This document shows positions 1 through 11,795 of a stretch of DNA of 64,000 bases, in pieces. Made by a program: the position numbers and the translations under genes. Under the pieces are notes generated by a model. The model ran no database searches. It had not been told where the DNA came from and worked only from the letters and a program-made list of their open reading frames with translations. The stretch covers positions 1 to 64,000 of the forward strand of contig NZ_JASAOF010000007.1 in NCBI RefSeq assembly GCF_029952525.1, in the 5' to 3' direction. Each line of letters opens with the position of its first letter. Position 1 is the first letter of the stretch. This DNA comes from Saccharopolyspora ipomoeae (GTDB lineage: Bacteria; Actinomycetota; Actinomycetes; Mycobacteriales; Pseudonocardiaceae).

Positions 1-477
1 GAGTTCTCAAAGAACACACCCACACCATCGCCACAAGCCATCAGGCCCGCGAACTCCGGGGAGTCATTTCTTTTAGTTCGCGCTTTCGCTGTAGTGAAGA
101 CTAGCAGGTCGATTTTTCGGTCTCACCGGGGGGTATCCCTTATCCGATGGCCGCCGAAATATCGGCTCACTATTCTGCCCGGCAGCGTACCAAGCGCTAT
201 TTTCAATCAAATTCTGGGTGGAAAACCGCGTCCACGTCCGCGAGCAGCGAAGCTCGCCTCTGCTTTTCTTGGTTTCCCGTTCGGGGCGCCCACTCTACCA
301 TCCGGAGACAGGAGCTTGGTTCGCAACCCCGTGTCAGGCCCGGCCCGGTGTTCCCAGTCCGTGTCGCGCTGACTTGGAATAAGTTACACGACCCCTTCTC
401 GGGGCCGTGAACCGGGGGTCCCTTAACCCGAAACGGGGCGCGAACCCGCAGGTCAGCGCCCCGTTGCCCGGTGCACG
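1..477 (-). promoter_or_regulatory. Probable rRNA operon promoter and leader region
   Basis: This 477-base stretch contains no convincing gene. Bases 1-17, read on the minus strand, give TTCTTTGAGAACTC, the conserved element found in pre-16S leaders and rRNA spacers of Gram-positive bacteria. An rRNA operon is therefore expected just beyond the left edge, reading leftward. A candidate -10 box, TAGAGT on the minus strand, lies at 292-297; weaker ones (TACGCT, TAGTCT) lie nearer the left edge, and clean -35 boxes are not evident. The 16S gene itself is not in the window, so the assignment is inferred. Confidence 0.5.
432..465 (-). terminator. Stem-loop terminator after tyrS
   Basis: A perfect 10-bp inverted repeat (AACGGGGCGC at 432-441 and GCGCCCCGTT at 456-465) with a 14-base loop begins 12 bases past the tyrS stop codon. 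There is no clear T-tract, as is usual for high-GC actinobacteria. It would separate tyrS from the presumed rRNA promoters. Confidence 0.65.
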
Positions 478-1752
478 TCAGCTCAGGACCCGAGCACCCG
501 CCGTGTTGCGCTTGCCCCGGCGGACGACGAGCCAGCGACCGTGCAGCAGGTCCTCGCGGCTCGGTGCCCACTCCTCGTCGGAGATCTTGACGTTGTTGAC
601 GTAGGCGCCGCCCTCCTTGATGGTGCGGCGCGCGGCTCCCTTGCCGTTGACCAAGCCGGTCTCGACGAGCAGGTCGACGATCGTCGGCTGGTCCGCCAGG
701 CGCAGTTCCGCGTTCGGCACGGCCGCCATCACCGAATCCAGCGTCGCCTCGTCGAGGTCGGCGAGCTCACCCCGGCCGAACAAGGCCTGGCTGGCCGCGG
801 TCACCTTGCGGGTTTGGTCCTCGCCGTGCACGAGCGTCGTCAGCTCCTCGGCGAGGCGCTTCTGCCCGGCGCGCAGCTGCGGGCGCTCGGCCGTGGTCTT
901 CTCCAGCTCCTCGATCTCCTCCCGGTCGAGGAAGGTGAACAGGCGCAGGTAGTGCGGCACGTCGGCGTCGGCGGCGTTGACGAAGTACTGGTACCAGGCG
1001 TACGGCGAGGTCAGCGTCGGGTCGAGCCAGACGTTGCCGCCACCCGTGGACTTGCCGAACTTGCGGCCCTCGGCGTCGGTGACCAGCGGCGTGGTCAGGG
1101 CGTGCACGGTCGAACCGTCGACCTTGCGGACGTAGTCGACGCCCCCGATGATGTTGCCCCACTGATCGGACCCGCCGATCTGCAGCTTCGTCCCGTACTT
1201 GCGGTGCAGCTGCAGGTAGTCGTACGACTGCAGCAGCATGTAGCTGAACTCGGTGTAGGAGATCCCGTCACCGGCGAGCCGGCGCTTCACGGTCTCCCGG
1301 CCGACCATCGTGTTGATCGAGAAGTGCTTGCCGACGTCGCGCAGGAAGTCCAGCGCCGTGACACCGTCGAACCAGTTCAGGTTGTTCTCCGCGATCGCGC
1401 CCGTCGGCGATTCGTCGAAGTCCACGAACTTCTCGAGCTGGGCGCCCAGCGACCGCAGCCGCTCCTCGATGACCTCCCGGGTCGCCAGCGTCCGCTCACC
1501 CACATCGCGGGGGTCGCCGATCTGACCGGTGGCGCCGCCCGCGAGCACGATCGGCCGGTGTCCCGCGCGCTGGAAGCGCGCGAGCGTGAGCAGCTGCACG
1601 AGGTGGCCCGCGTGCAGGCTCGACGCCGTCGGGTCGAAGCCGGCGTAGAGAGTGAGCGGGCCGGTGTCGAGGTCTCGGCGCAGCGCGTCGAGGTCGGTGG
1701 ATTGCGCGATCAGTCCGCGCCAGGCCAGCTCGTCAAGGATGTGCTCACTCAC
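478..1752 (-). CDS. tyrS: Tyrosyl-tRNA synthetase
   Basis: Class I aminoacyl-tRNA synthetase that charges tRNA-Tyr in the cytosol. The 424-residue length is normal for a bacterial TyrRS. The HIGH signature appears as HAGH at residues 47-50, and the KMSKS loop as KFGKS at residues 231-235. The tyrosine-binding region includes YAGFDPTA near residue 36 and the [10 protein letters not shown] segment near residue 191. The C-terminal 80 residues form an S4-like RNA-binding domain. The start is GTG. It is followed by a terminator and the presumed rRNA leader. The gene after it on the right, a DNA glycosylase, is its neighbour in M. tuberculosis too. No T-box motif is visible upstream. Confidence 0.97.
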   Translation of the reverse strand: MSEHILDELAWRGLIAQSTDLDALRRDLDTGPLTLYAGFDPTASSLHAGHLVQLLTLARFQRAGHRPIVLAGGATGQIGDPRDVGERTLATREVIEERLRSLGAQLEKFVDFDESPTGAIAENNLNWFDGVTALDFLRDVGKHFSINTMVGRETVKRRLAGDGISYTEFSYMLLQSYDYLQLHRKYGTKLQIGGSDQWGNIIGGVDYVRKVDGSTVHALTTPLVTDAEGRKFGKSTGGGNVWLDPTLTSPYAWYQYFVNAADADVPHYLRLFTFLDREEIEELEKTTAERPQLRAGQKRLAEELTTLVHGEDQTRKVTAASQALFGRGELADLDEATLDSVMAAVPNAELRLADQPTIVDLLVETGLVNGKGAARRTIKEGGAYVNNVKISDEEWAPSREDLLHGRWLVVRRGKRNTAGARVLS

Positions 1753-1785
1753 GGGGTTCAGTTTCGCTCATCCCCGCAACCGGGT

Positions 1786-2418
1786 TTACGCCCGGGCTCG
1801 GATGCGGCGCCGCCCGCCCCGCCGGTAGGCGCTGACGGCCTCCGAACCGTCGACCCAGGACCGCCACGGCATGTCCATCGCAGCCGCCACCCCCACGCGC
1901 GGACCGGTGCGGATGTCGTCCTCGGCGACCTGGGCGCCGTCGTAGAGGCGCACCGGAGAATCCGGGTCGGTCAGGTCGATGCCGTTGTGCTCGCGGGTGA
2001 TGCCCAGGGCTCCCGCGAGCCGCGCCGGACCGCTGGCCAGCTGGACGTCCTTGCGGGCGGCCGGTCTGCGGCTGCGGGCCAGATCGCGGCCGGTGGTGAT
2101 CTCCCCGGCGCGCAGCAGCACCGCCCCGGGGACGCCATCGGTCAAGCTCACCACGTTGATGCAGAAGTGCATCCCGTAGACGAAGTAGACGTAGAGGTGT
2201 CCCGCCGGGCCGAACATGACCGAGTTGCGCTCGGTCCGGCCGCGGTAGCAGTGCGACGCCGGATCGTCGGTTCCCCGGTATGCCTCCACCTCGACCAGGC
2301 GGACGCCGACCTCGCCCTCCGGGCTGCTGGACCGCAGTTCGCAGCCCAGCAGCCGGCGCGCGACCCACAGCGGGTCGCGGGCCAGCTCCTCGCGCGTCAT
2401 CAGGTCCACGCTCAGCAC
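1786..2418 (-). CDS. mpg: DNA-3-methyladenine glycosylase (AAG/MPG family)
   Basis: Base-excision repair glycosylase that removes 3-methyladenine and related alkylated purines. The 210-residue protein has the family hallmarks: an N-terminal DPLWVARRLLG segment, VEVEAYRGTDDPASH with the catalytic Glu, RNSVMFGPAGHLYVYFVYG for the DNA-intercalating and substrate pocket, and a C-terminal RVGV-type segment. The start is taken as GTG at 2418; an in-frame ATG 18 bases downstream (2400) is possible. The gene lies 33 bases ahead of tyrS and shares its strand, and mpg-tyrS is also adjacent in mycobacteria. The family assignment is secure; the true substrate range is not visible. Confidence 0.93.
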   Translation of the reverse strand: MLSVDLMTREELARDPLWVARRLLGCELRSSSPEGEVGVRLVEVEAYRGTDDPASHCYRGRTERNSVMFGPAGHLYVYFVYGMHFCINVVSLTDGVPGAVLLRAGEITTGRDLARSRRPAARKDVQLASGPARLAGALGITREHNGIDLTDPDSPVRLYDGAQVAEDDIRTGPRVGVAAAMDMPWRSWVDGSEAVSAYRRGGRRRIRARA

Positions 2419-2443
2419 CCTACCGGGAGAACCGAGATCTCGA

Positions 2444-3928
<1,485 letters not shown>

Positions 3929-3941
3929 TCACTGTCCTGAC

Positions 3942-4195
3942 GGTCCCGTCTCGTGGTGGGTGGCGAAGTTTTCATGAAAACTTCCCCACCCACGTCACGG
4001 TCCGAGGGAGGAGGTTTTCATGAGAACCTCCGTCCCCTGGTCACCGGACCACGACGAGAACCTTCTCATGAGAACGTCGTTCTTCCTGGTCACGGGACCG
4101 AATGTCGGGAGGTTCCCATGAGAGGTTCGTTCCTGTCGTCGTGAGACGGAGTGGGGAGGTTTTCATGAAAACTTCCCCACTCCACGAGACGGGTC

Positions 4196-4196
<1 letters not shown>
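3942..4196. repeat. Array of CATG-centred palindromes between argR and argH
   Basis: The 330-base gap between argR and argH is mostly an ordered repeat array with no gene. Five inverted repeats centred on CATG follow each other: 3956-3993 (19-base arms, one mismatch), 4010-4031, about 4059-4078, about 4108-4130 and 4148-4183 (18-base arms, one mismatch). Units 1 and 5 share the core AAGTTTTCATGAAAACTT almost exactly; units 3 and 4 are degenerate. The block is bounded by a 15-base inverted repeat (3942-3956 and 4182-4196, one mismatch) whose right end touches the argR stop codon. It could terminate or attenuate transcription, or be a mobile intergenic repeat. Function is unknown. Confidence 0.8.
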
Positions 4197-6806
<2,610 letters not shown>

Positions 6807-6877
6807 GCGTCCTCCGTGTTCATGCGGGACACCCGCACCCGGTCGGCCGACATGAGCGTGCGGCGCGGAATTGTCAC

Positions 6878-7786
6878 TCATGCGTCCTCCGATTCGACGG
6901 GGAACACCATCGTTCCCACTCCTGCACTGGTGAAGACTTCGAGCAGCACGGAGTGCGCCAGCCGCCCGTCGATGACGTGGGCGCGCGGCACTCCCCCGCG
7001 CACGGCCCGCAGGCAGGCCTCCATCTTGGGCACCATCCCGGAGGCGAGCTTCGGCAACATCTCGGCGAGCTGGTCCACGTCGAGCCGGTCGACCAGCGAC
7101 GACTTGTCCGGCCAGTCGGTGTAGAGGCCCTCGACGTCGGTGAGCACGACGAGCTTCTCCGCGCCGAGCGCGACCGCCAGCGCCCCGGCCGCGGTGTCGG
7201 CGTTGACGTTGTGCACGACGCCGTCGACGTCGGGCGCGACGGTGGAGACCACCGGGATGCGACCGGCGTTGATCAGGTCGAGCACGGCGTCGGCGTTGAC
7301 GTCGACGACGTCACCGACCAGGCCGACGTCGACCGCTTCGCCGTCCACGGTGGCGGTGCGGCGGGCGGCGGTGAACAACCGGGCGTCCTCGCCGGACATG
7401 CCGACGGCGTAGGGACCGTTCTGGTTGATCAGACCGACGAGCTCGCGCCCGACCTGCCCGACCAGCACCATCCGGACCACGTCCATGGTCTCCGGCGAGG
7501 TCACCCGCAGTCCGCCGCGGAACTCGCCCTCCATGCCGAGCCGGTCGAGCATCGAGGTGATCTGGGGTCCGCCGCCGTGCACGACGACGGGCCGCAGGCC
7601 CGCGAGCCGCAGGAACACCATGTCCTGGGCGAACGCGGCCTTGAGCTCGTCGTCGATCATGGCGTTGCCGCCGTACTTGATGACGACGGTGGCGCCGTTG
7701 AAGCGCTGCAGCCACGGGAGGGCTTCGACGAGGACGCTGGCCTTCTCGGCCGCGGTGGCCAGCCGATCGCTGGTGTCACTGGTCAT
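6878..7786 (-). CDS. argB: Acetylglutamate kinase
   Basis: Phosphorylates N-acetylglutamate, usually the arginine-feedback-controlled step of the pathway. This 302-residue amino-acid-kinase-fold protein shows [10 protein letters not shown] (about residues 34-43, phosphate binding), [10 protein letters not shown] (about 67-76), and the C-terminal [10 protein letters not shown] segment conserved in ArgB. It has an N-terminal helix ahead of the catalytic core, a feature seen in arginine-sensitive hexameric kinases; sensitivity here is inferred. The ATG overlaps the argJ stop as ATGA, so it is coupled to argJ. Confidence 0.96.
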   Translation of the reverse strand: MTSDTSDRLATAAEKASVLVEALPWLQRFNGATVVIKYGGNAMIDDELKAAFAQDMVFLRLAGLRPVVVHGGGPQITSMLDRLGMEGEFRGGLRVTSPETMDVVRMVLVGQVGRELVGLINQNGPYAVGMSGEDARLFTAARRTATVDGEAVDVGLVGDVVDVNADAVLDLINAGRIPVVSTVAPDVDGVVHNVNADTAAGALAVALGAEKLVVLTDVEGLYTDWPDKSSLVDRLDVDQLAEMLPKLASGMVPKMEACLRAVRGGVPRAHVIDGRLAHSVLLEVFTSAGVGTMVFPVESEDA

Positions 7787-8943
7787 GAGGAGTACGCGCT
7801 GTTCTCTTCGACGTAGTCGTGGGAGAGGTCGGTGGACAGGATCGTGGCGGTGTGCTCGCCGAGGTGCAGGTCGATGACGATCTCGATCTGGCGGCCGGAC
7901 AGGTCCGCCTCGCTGCGGTCGCGAGCGGTGGCTCCGTCGGCGTAGAGCGAGACGCCGTTGGTGGCGATCTCGACCTTGTCCACGTCGATCTCCGCCTGCG
8001 CGCGGCCCAGCGCCATCGCGATCCGGCCCCAGTTCGGGTCGGAGCCGAACATGGCGGTCTTGACCAGGTTGTCCTCGGCGACGATGCGGCCGATGGTGAC
8101 CGCGTCGGCCTCGCTGACGGCGCCGCGCACGGTGATGTCGATGGTCTTGGTCGCACCCTCGGCGTCGTCCTGCAGCTGGCGCACCAGGTCGTGGCAGACC
8201 TCGGTGAGCAGCACCGTGAACTCCTCCTTGGCGACCTCGGTCCCGGAGGCGCCGGAGGCCATGACCAGCACGGTGTCGTTGGTGGAGGTGCCGCCGTCGA
8301 CGTCGAGCCGGTCGAAGGTGACCCGGGTGGCCGCGCGCAGCGCCTCGTCGAGGTCGGCGCCGCTGATCGCCACGTCGGTGGTGATCACGCTGAGCATGGT
8401 CGCCATGTTCGGCGCGAGCATGCCCGCGCCCTTGGCGAACCCGCCGATCGACCAGCCGGCGTCGTGCGCCCGGTGGGCCTGCTTGGCCTTGCTGTCGGTG
8501 GTGAGCACCGCGGTGGCGGCGTCCAGGCCGGACTGCTCACCGGTGTCGAGGGCCTGGGCGGCGGTGTCGACGCCGGGCAGCAGCGCGTCCATCGGCAGGC
8601 GCTCGCCGATCAGGCCGGTCGAGCAGACCGCGACCTCGATGGCGCCGACGCCCAGGACGTCGGCGACCTTCTCCGCGGTGGCGTGGGTGTCCTGGAACCC
8701 GCCGGGGCCGGTGCAGGCGTTGGCGCAGCCGGAGTTGAGCACGATCGCCCGGAGCTTGCGCTCCTGCAGCACCTGCTGGGACCACAGCACCGGCGCGGCT
8801 TTGACCTTGTTGGTGGTGAACACGCCGGCCGCGGACTGCTGCGGGCCGTCGTTGACCACGAGTGCGAGATCGCGGGCGCCCGCTGCCTTGATGCCTGCGG
8901 CGACCCCCGCCGCCCGGAAACCGGCGGGACCGGTCACGCTCAT
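7783..8943 (-). CDS. argJ: Glutamate N-acetyltransferase / ornithine acetyltransferase
   Basis: Recycles the acetyl group from acetylornithine to glutamate (cyclic arginine pathway); bifunctional members can also acetylate glutamate from acetyl-CoA. The 386-residue proenzyme is expected to cleave itself between Ala181 and Thr182 in the sequence APNMATML, leaving Thr182 as the nucleophile. The oxyanion-hole motif CSTGLIGE near residue 107 is present. The ATG at 8943 follows a purine-rich GAGGAGA site. argJ lies 28 bases after argC. The presence of argJ fits the lack of any argA or argE in this cluster. Confidence 0.96.
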   Translation of the reverse strand: MSVTGPAGFRAAGVAAGIKAAGARDLALVVNDGPQQSAAGVFTTNKVKAAPVLWSQQVLQERKLRAIVLNSGCANACTGPGGFQDTHATAEKVADVLGVGAIEVAVCSTGLIGERLPMDALLPGVDTAAQALDTGEQSGLDAATAVLTTDSKAKQAHRAHDAGWSIGGFAKGAGMLAPNMATMLSVITTDVAISGADLDEALRAATRVTFDRLDVDGGTSTNDTVLVMASGASGTEVAKEEFTVLLTEVCHDLVRQLQDDAEGATKTIDITVRGAVSEADAVTIGRIVAEDNLVKTAMFGSDPNWGRIAMALGRAQAEIDVDKVEIATNGVSLYADGATARDRSEADLSGRQIEIVIDLHLGEHTATILSTDLSHDYVEENSAYSS

Positions 8944-8971
8944 GTCTTCTCCTCGGTTCTGGTGGCGGGCT

Positions 8972-10000
8972 TCACGGCGCGAGGCCGGCGGTGGGCAGTC
9001 CGGTGGTCTCGGGCAGGCCGAGCGCGAGGTTCATGCACTGCACGGCTCCGCCGGCGGTGCCCTTGGTGAGGTTGTCCTCGGCGCCGACCACGACCAGCCG
9101 ACCGGCGTCGGGGTCGACGGTGACCTGCAAGTGGACGGTGTTGGCGCCCAGCGTCGCGGAGGTCTGCGGCCAGGTGCCCTCGGGCAGCACGTGCACGAAC
9201 GGCTCGTCGCCGTAGGCGTCGAGGTAGGCCTCGCGGGCTGCGGCGGTGTCGACGTCGCCGCGCAGCGGGGCCGAGCAGCTGGCGAGGATGCCGCGCGCCA
9301 TCGGCGCGAGGACCGGGGTGAAGGAGACCTTGACCTCCTCCCCCGCCGCGGCGCTGAGGTTCTGGATCATCTCCGGGGTGTGCCGGTGCGCGCCGCCGAC
9401 GCCGTAGACGCTGGCCGAGCCCATGACCTCGGCCGAGAGCAGGTGGGGCTTGAGCGCGCGGCCCGCGCCGGAGGTGCCGGTGATCGCGGTGATCACGGCG
9501 TCGGGTTCGACGAGCCCCGCGGCCAGCGCGGGCACGATGGCCAGCGAGGACACGGTCGGGAAGCAACCCGCCACGGCGACGCGCTTGGCGCCGCGCAGCC
9601 GGTCGCGGGCGCCGGGCAGCTCGGGCACGCCGTAGGGCCAGGTGCCGGGGTGGTCGCCGCCGTACCAGCGGGTCCAGTCCTCGGCGTCGTTGAGCCGGTG
9701 GTCGGCGCCGCAGTCGACGACCACGACGTCGTCGCCGAGCTCGGCGGCGAGGGCCGCGGAGTGGCCGTGCGGCAGCGCGAGGAAGACGACGTCGTGGCCG
9801 CGCAGCTGCTCGGCGGTGGTCTCGGTCAGCTCGCGGTCGGCCAGCGGCAGCAGGTTGGGGTGGTGCCGGCCGAGCCTGCTGCCCGCGTTGCCCCCCGCCG
9901 TCAGCGCACCGATCTCGACCTCGGGGTGCGTCAGCAGCAGGCGGAGCAGTTCTCCGCCCGCGTAACCGCTGGCACCCGCTACAGCAACCCTCACCGTCAT
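8972..10000 (-). CDS. argC: N-acetyl-gamma-glutamyl-phosphate reductase
   Basis: NADPH-dependent reductase forming N-acetylglutamate semialdehyde; first gene of the arg operon. The N-terminus has the Rossmann motif [18 protein letters not shown], and the catalytic Cys is C146 in VAGCFPTV. The family length (342 residues) fits. The ATG lies only seven bases past a predicted -10 box, so the mRNA probably starts at or beside the start codon and lacks a leader. An ARG box overlaps that promoter, so ArgR repression of the whole argCJBDFR(H) unit is expected. Confidence 0.97.
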   Translation of the reverse strand: MTVRVAVAGASGYAGGELLRLLLTHPEVEIGALTAGGNAGSRLGRHHPNLLPLADRELTETTAEQLRGHDVVFLALPHGHSAALAAELGDDVVVVDCGADHRLNDAEDWTRWYGGDHPGTWPYGVPELPGARDRLRGAKRVAVAGCFPTVSSLAIVPALAAGLVEPDAVITAITGTSGAGRALKPHLLSAEVMGSASVYGVGGAHRHTPEMIQNLSAAAGEEVKVSFTPVLAPMARGILASCSAPLRGDVDTAAAREAYLDAYGDEPFVHVLPEGTWPQTSATLGANTVHLQVTVDPDAGRLVVVGAEDNLTKGTAGGAVQCMNLALGLPETTGLPTAGLAP

Positions 10001-10007
10001 ACGGATG

Positions 10008-10036
10008 ATTATGCACGGCTATGCAAAATCAATCAA
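10008..10036 (-). promoter_or_regulatory. argC promoter with overlapping ARG box
   Basis: On the minus strand a -35 box TTGATT (10031-10036), a 17-base spacer and a -10 box CATAAT (10008-10013) are followed after seven bases by the argC ATG. Two TGCATA half-sites at about 10009-10027 lie across the spacer and the -10 box. Spaced TGCATA half-sites resemble actinobacterial ARG boxes, so ArgR bound here would block RNA polymerase directly. The leaderless transcript and operator are predictions from motif spacing. Confidence 0.7.
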
Positions 10037-10132
10037 ACGAGTTCGCGCCGGGTCACCATCCTCCCACGTCACACCCTCACCGAACCTGTGATCCGACCCG
10101 CCCCGCCGGTGCGCGACCACCCCGGTTGACCG

Positions 10133-10172
10133 GATTTCAATGGAAATCAGGTCCCCGACTTCCATTGAAATC
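10133..10172. repeat. Inverted repeat upstream of the AlkD-like gene
   Basis: A perfect 13-bp inverted repeat (GATTTCAATGGAA at 10133-10145 and TTCCATTGAAATC at 10160-10172) with a 14-base loop lies in the divergent gap between argC and the AlkD-like gene. It is AT-rich compared with its surroundings. It could be an operator or a hairpin; no regulator can be assigned. Confidence 0.6.
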
Positions 10173-10205
10173 GCGATGTCGGGGGCCGGTGGGACGATCC
10201 GCGGT

Positions 10206-10889
10206 GTGAGCGAGAGGTTCCGGGAGGCGGCGCTGCGGTTGCTGCGGGAGCGGGCAGTGGCGGCCGACGCGCCCGGGATGCGGGCCTACATGAAGTCGGA
10301 GATGGCGTTCCTGGGCGTCCGGAAACCGGCGCGGGTCGGGATCGTCGACGAGCTGTGCGCGCGGTTCCCGTTCGCGACCCAGGAGGACCTGATCGGCTCC
10401 GCGCGGGCGCTGTGGCGGGAGGCGAGCTTCCGGGAGGAGCGCTACGTCGCGCTGTCCGTGACCGGGCACAGGGCTCAGCGGCGCTTCCAAGATCCCGGGA
10501 TGCTCGGGCTCTACGAGGAGTTCGTGGTCACCGGGGCCTGGTGGGACTTCGTAGACGAGACCGCGAGCCGGCGCATCGGCCCGCTGCTGCTGAGCCATCC
10601 CGACGTCGTGCGCCCGCTGCTGCTGCGCTGGGCGACCGACGACGACCGCTGGCGCCGCCGCACGGCGATCATCGCGCAGCTGCGCGCCAAGGACCGCACC
10701 GACGTCGCGCTGCTGCGCCGGGCGATCGACGCCAACCTCGCCGATCCGGACTTCTTCCTCCGCAAGGCGATCGGCTGGGCGCTGCGCGAGCACGCCAAGA
10801 CCGACCCCGGATGGGTCCTCGACTTCGCCGAGCACCACGCGCTCTCGCCGCTGTCGCGACGCGAAGCGCTCCGGAACATCGGGCATTAG
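10206..10889 (+). CDS. AlkD-like HEAT-repeat DNA glycosylase
   Basis: Belongs to the DNA alkylation repair (AlkD) family, whose HEAT-repeat proteins remove bulky or positively charged alkylated bases without flipping them. Seen here are the MKSEMAFLGVRKP segment, the ARALWREASFREERYVAL helix, WWDFVDETA (substrate-facing Trp and Asp residues) and the LLRWATDDDRWRRRTAI helices. The start is set at GTG 10206 because the upstream ATG at 10140 lies inside the inverted repeat; this gives 227 residues, typical for the family. The last 22 bases of the gene, including the stop, are duplicated in tandem immediately downstream. It is divergent from argC and unrelated to arginine synthesis. Confidence 0.88.
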   Translation: MSERFREAALRLLRERAVAADAPGMRAYMKSEMAFLGVRKPARVGIVDELCARFPFATQEDLIGSARALWREASFREERYVALSVTGHRAQRRFQDPGMLGLYEEFVVTGAWWDFVDETASRRIGPLLLSHPDVVRPLLLRWATDDDRWRRRTAIIAQLRAKDRTDVALLRRAIDANLADPDFFLRKAIGWALREHAKTDPGWVLDFAEHHALSPLSRREALRNIGH

Positions 10890-10911
10890 GCTCCGGAACA
10901 TCGGGCATTAG
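10868..10911 (+). repeat. 22-bp perfect tandem duplication at gene end
   Basis: The 22 bases at 10868-10889, which include the last codons and stop of the AlkD-like gene, are repeated exactly at 10890-10911. The second copy lies after the stop and is not translated. It looks like a recent slippage or duplication event. Confidence 0.95.
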
Positions 10912-10992
10912 CGGGATTCTCACCGCTCGCGATCATCCGGCACCGCTGCCGTCGCGGATTCACCCGCAATAGCGGCATTTCGGGCGTCGTCG

Positions 10993-11021
10993 TTGACAGG
11001 CGGTAACGCCGCGGCCATACA
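10993..11021 (+). promoter_or_regulatory. Candidate promoter of the GNAT gene
   Basis: A consensus -35 box TTGACA (10993-10998), a 17-base spacer and CATACA (11016-11021) precede the acetyltransferase ATG by about 80 bases. The -35 match is exact; the -10 match is weaker. Confidence 0.5.
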
Positions 11022-11103
11022 GGTTTCACACCGCTTGCACGAGGTCACAGCACGTGGACCCCGCTGTGGATTCGGTCCGTCCCGGAAGGCATCATCGAGA
11101 TCG

Positions 11104-11700
11104 ATGACGATGATCCCGCCGCACCCGAACCTGGGGGCCCGCCACCGCGCGGCGCCGATCACGACGTCGTCCTGGGTCGGTCGGCAGGTGCTGTTACGCC
11201 GGGTGGCCGCCGCCGATCGGCGCACCCTCGCCGGTTTCGACCAAGACCCCACCCGCGCCCCGTACGCGCAGACCGACGGCTACCGGCACTGGGCCGCGCA
11301 CCGCGCGAACCACGTCGACTCTCCCGACGACTTCCAGCTGGCCATCGAGACCCGCCGGGACCAGGTGCTCGTCGGCTCGATGTGCATCAGCAAGGCCGAC
11401 GATCCCGACGTGTTCAGCTACGGCGTCGGCATCGGCCCGATGCACCGCCGCCACGGCTACGCCGACGACGCGATCATCACGCTGCTGGCCGTCATGTTCG
11501 GCCGCCGCCGCTTCCGGCACTGCCAGGTCGGCATCTACCGGGAGAACGTCGCCTCGATCGCGCTGCACACCAAGCTCGGTTTCCGCGAGGAAGGCCGCGC
11601 CAGCGAACCCGACTCCCTCTCCGACGGCATGCTCCACCTGGTGATCATGGGCATCTCCGCCGAGGGCTTCACCACCCGCCACCTCCCCCGCAACCACTGA
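11104..11700 (+). CDS. GNAT-family N-acetyltransferase
   Basis: Acetyl-CoA-dependent acetyltransferase of the GNAT fold, resembling the RimJ/RimL or protein-acetyltransferase branch. The 198-residue protein opens with VLLRRVAAADRRTLAGF (strand and helix 1), has YGVGIGPMHRRHGYADDAI, which matches the acetyl-CoA pyrophosphate loop (Q/R-x-x-G-x-G/A), and ends with the typical VASIALHTKLGFREEG segment. The start at ATG 11104 is preferred over an earlier in-frame TTG at 10993, which coincides with the predicted -35 box. The substrate is not predictable. It converges on pheT, with a strong shared terminator between. Confidence 0.85.
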   Translation: MTMIPPHPNLGARHRAAPITTSSWVGRQVLLRRVAAADRRTLAGFDQDPTRAPYAQTDGYRHWAAHRANHVDSPDDFQLAIETRRDQVLVGSMCISKADDPDVFSYGVGIGPMHRRHGYADDAIITLLAVMFGRRRFRHCQVGIYRENVASIALHTKLGFREEGRASEPDSLSDGMLHLVIMGISAEGFTTRHLPRNH

Positions 11701-11741
11701 GGCCGACAGAGCCCCACCGCGGCCCGCGATCACCGAGGCGA

Positions 11742-11788
11742 ACGAGAACGGCCCCGCCCGGTAAGTCCTGGGGCGGGGCCGTTCTCGT
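11742..11788. terminator. Bidirectional terminator between the GNAT gene and pheT
   Basis: A perfect 18-bp inverted repeat (11742-11759 and 11771-11788) with an 11-base loop lies between the two convergent genes. Its length and perfection make it a strong terminator for both strands. Confidence 0.85.
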
Positions 11789-11795
11789 CGTGCGG

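Noticed and set aside
1753-2443. T-box upstream of tyrS
   Set aside because: The upstream sequence is coding for the glycosylase and shows no T-box core.
10140-10205. ATG at 10140 as the start of the AlkD-like gene
   Set aside because: It lies inside the 13-bp inverted repeat, the added residues are unlike the family, and GTG at 10206 gives the normal N-terminus.
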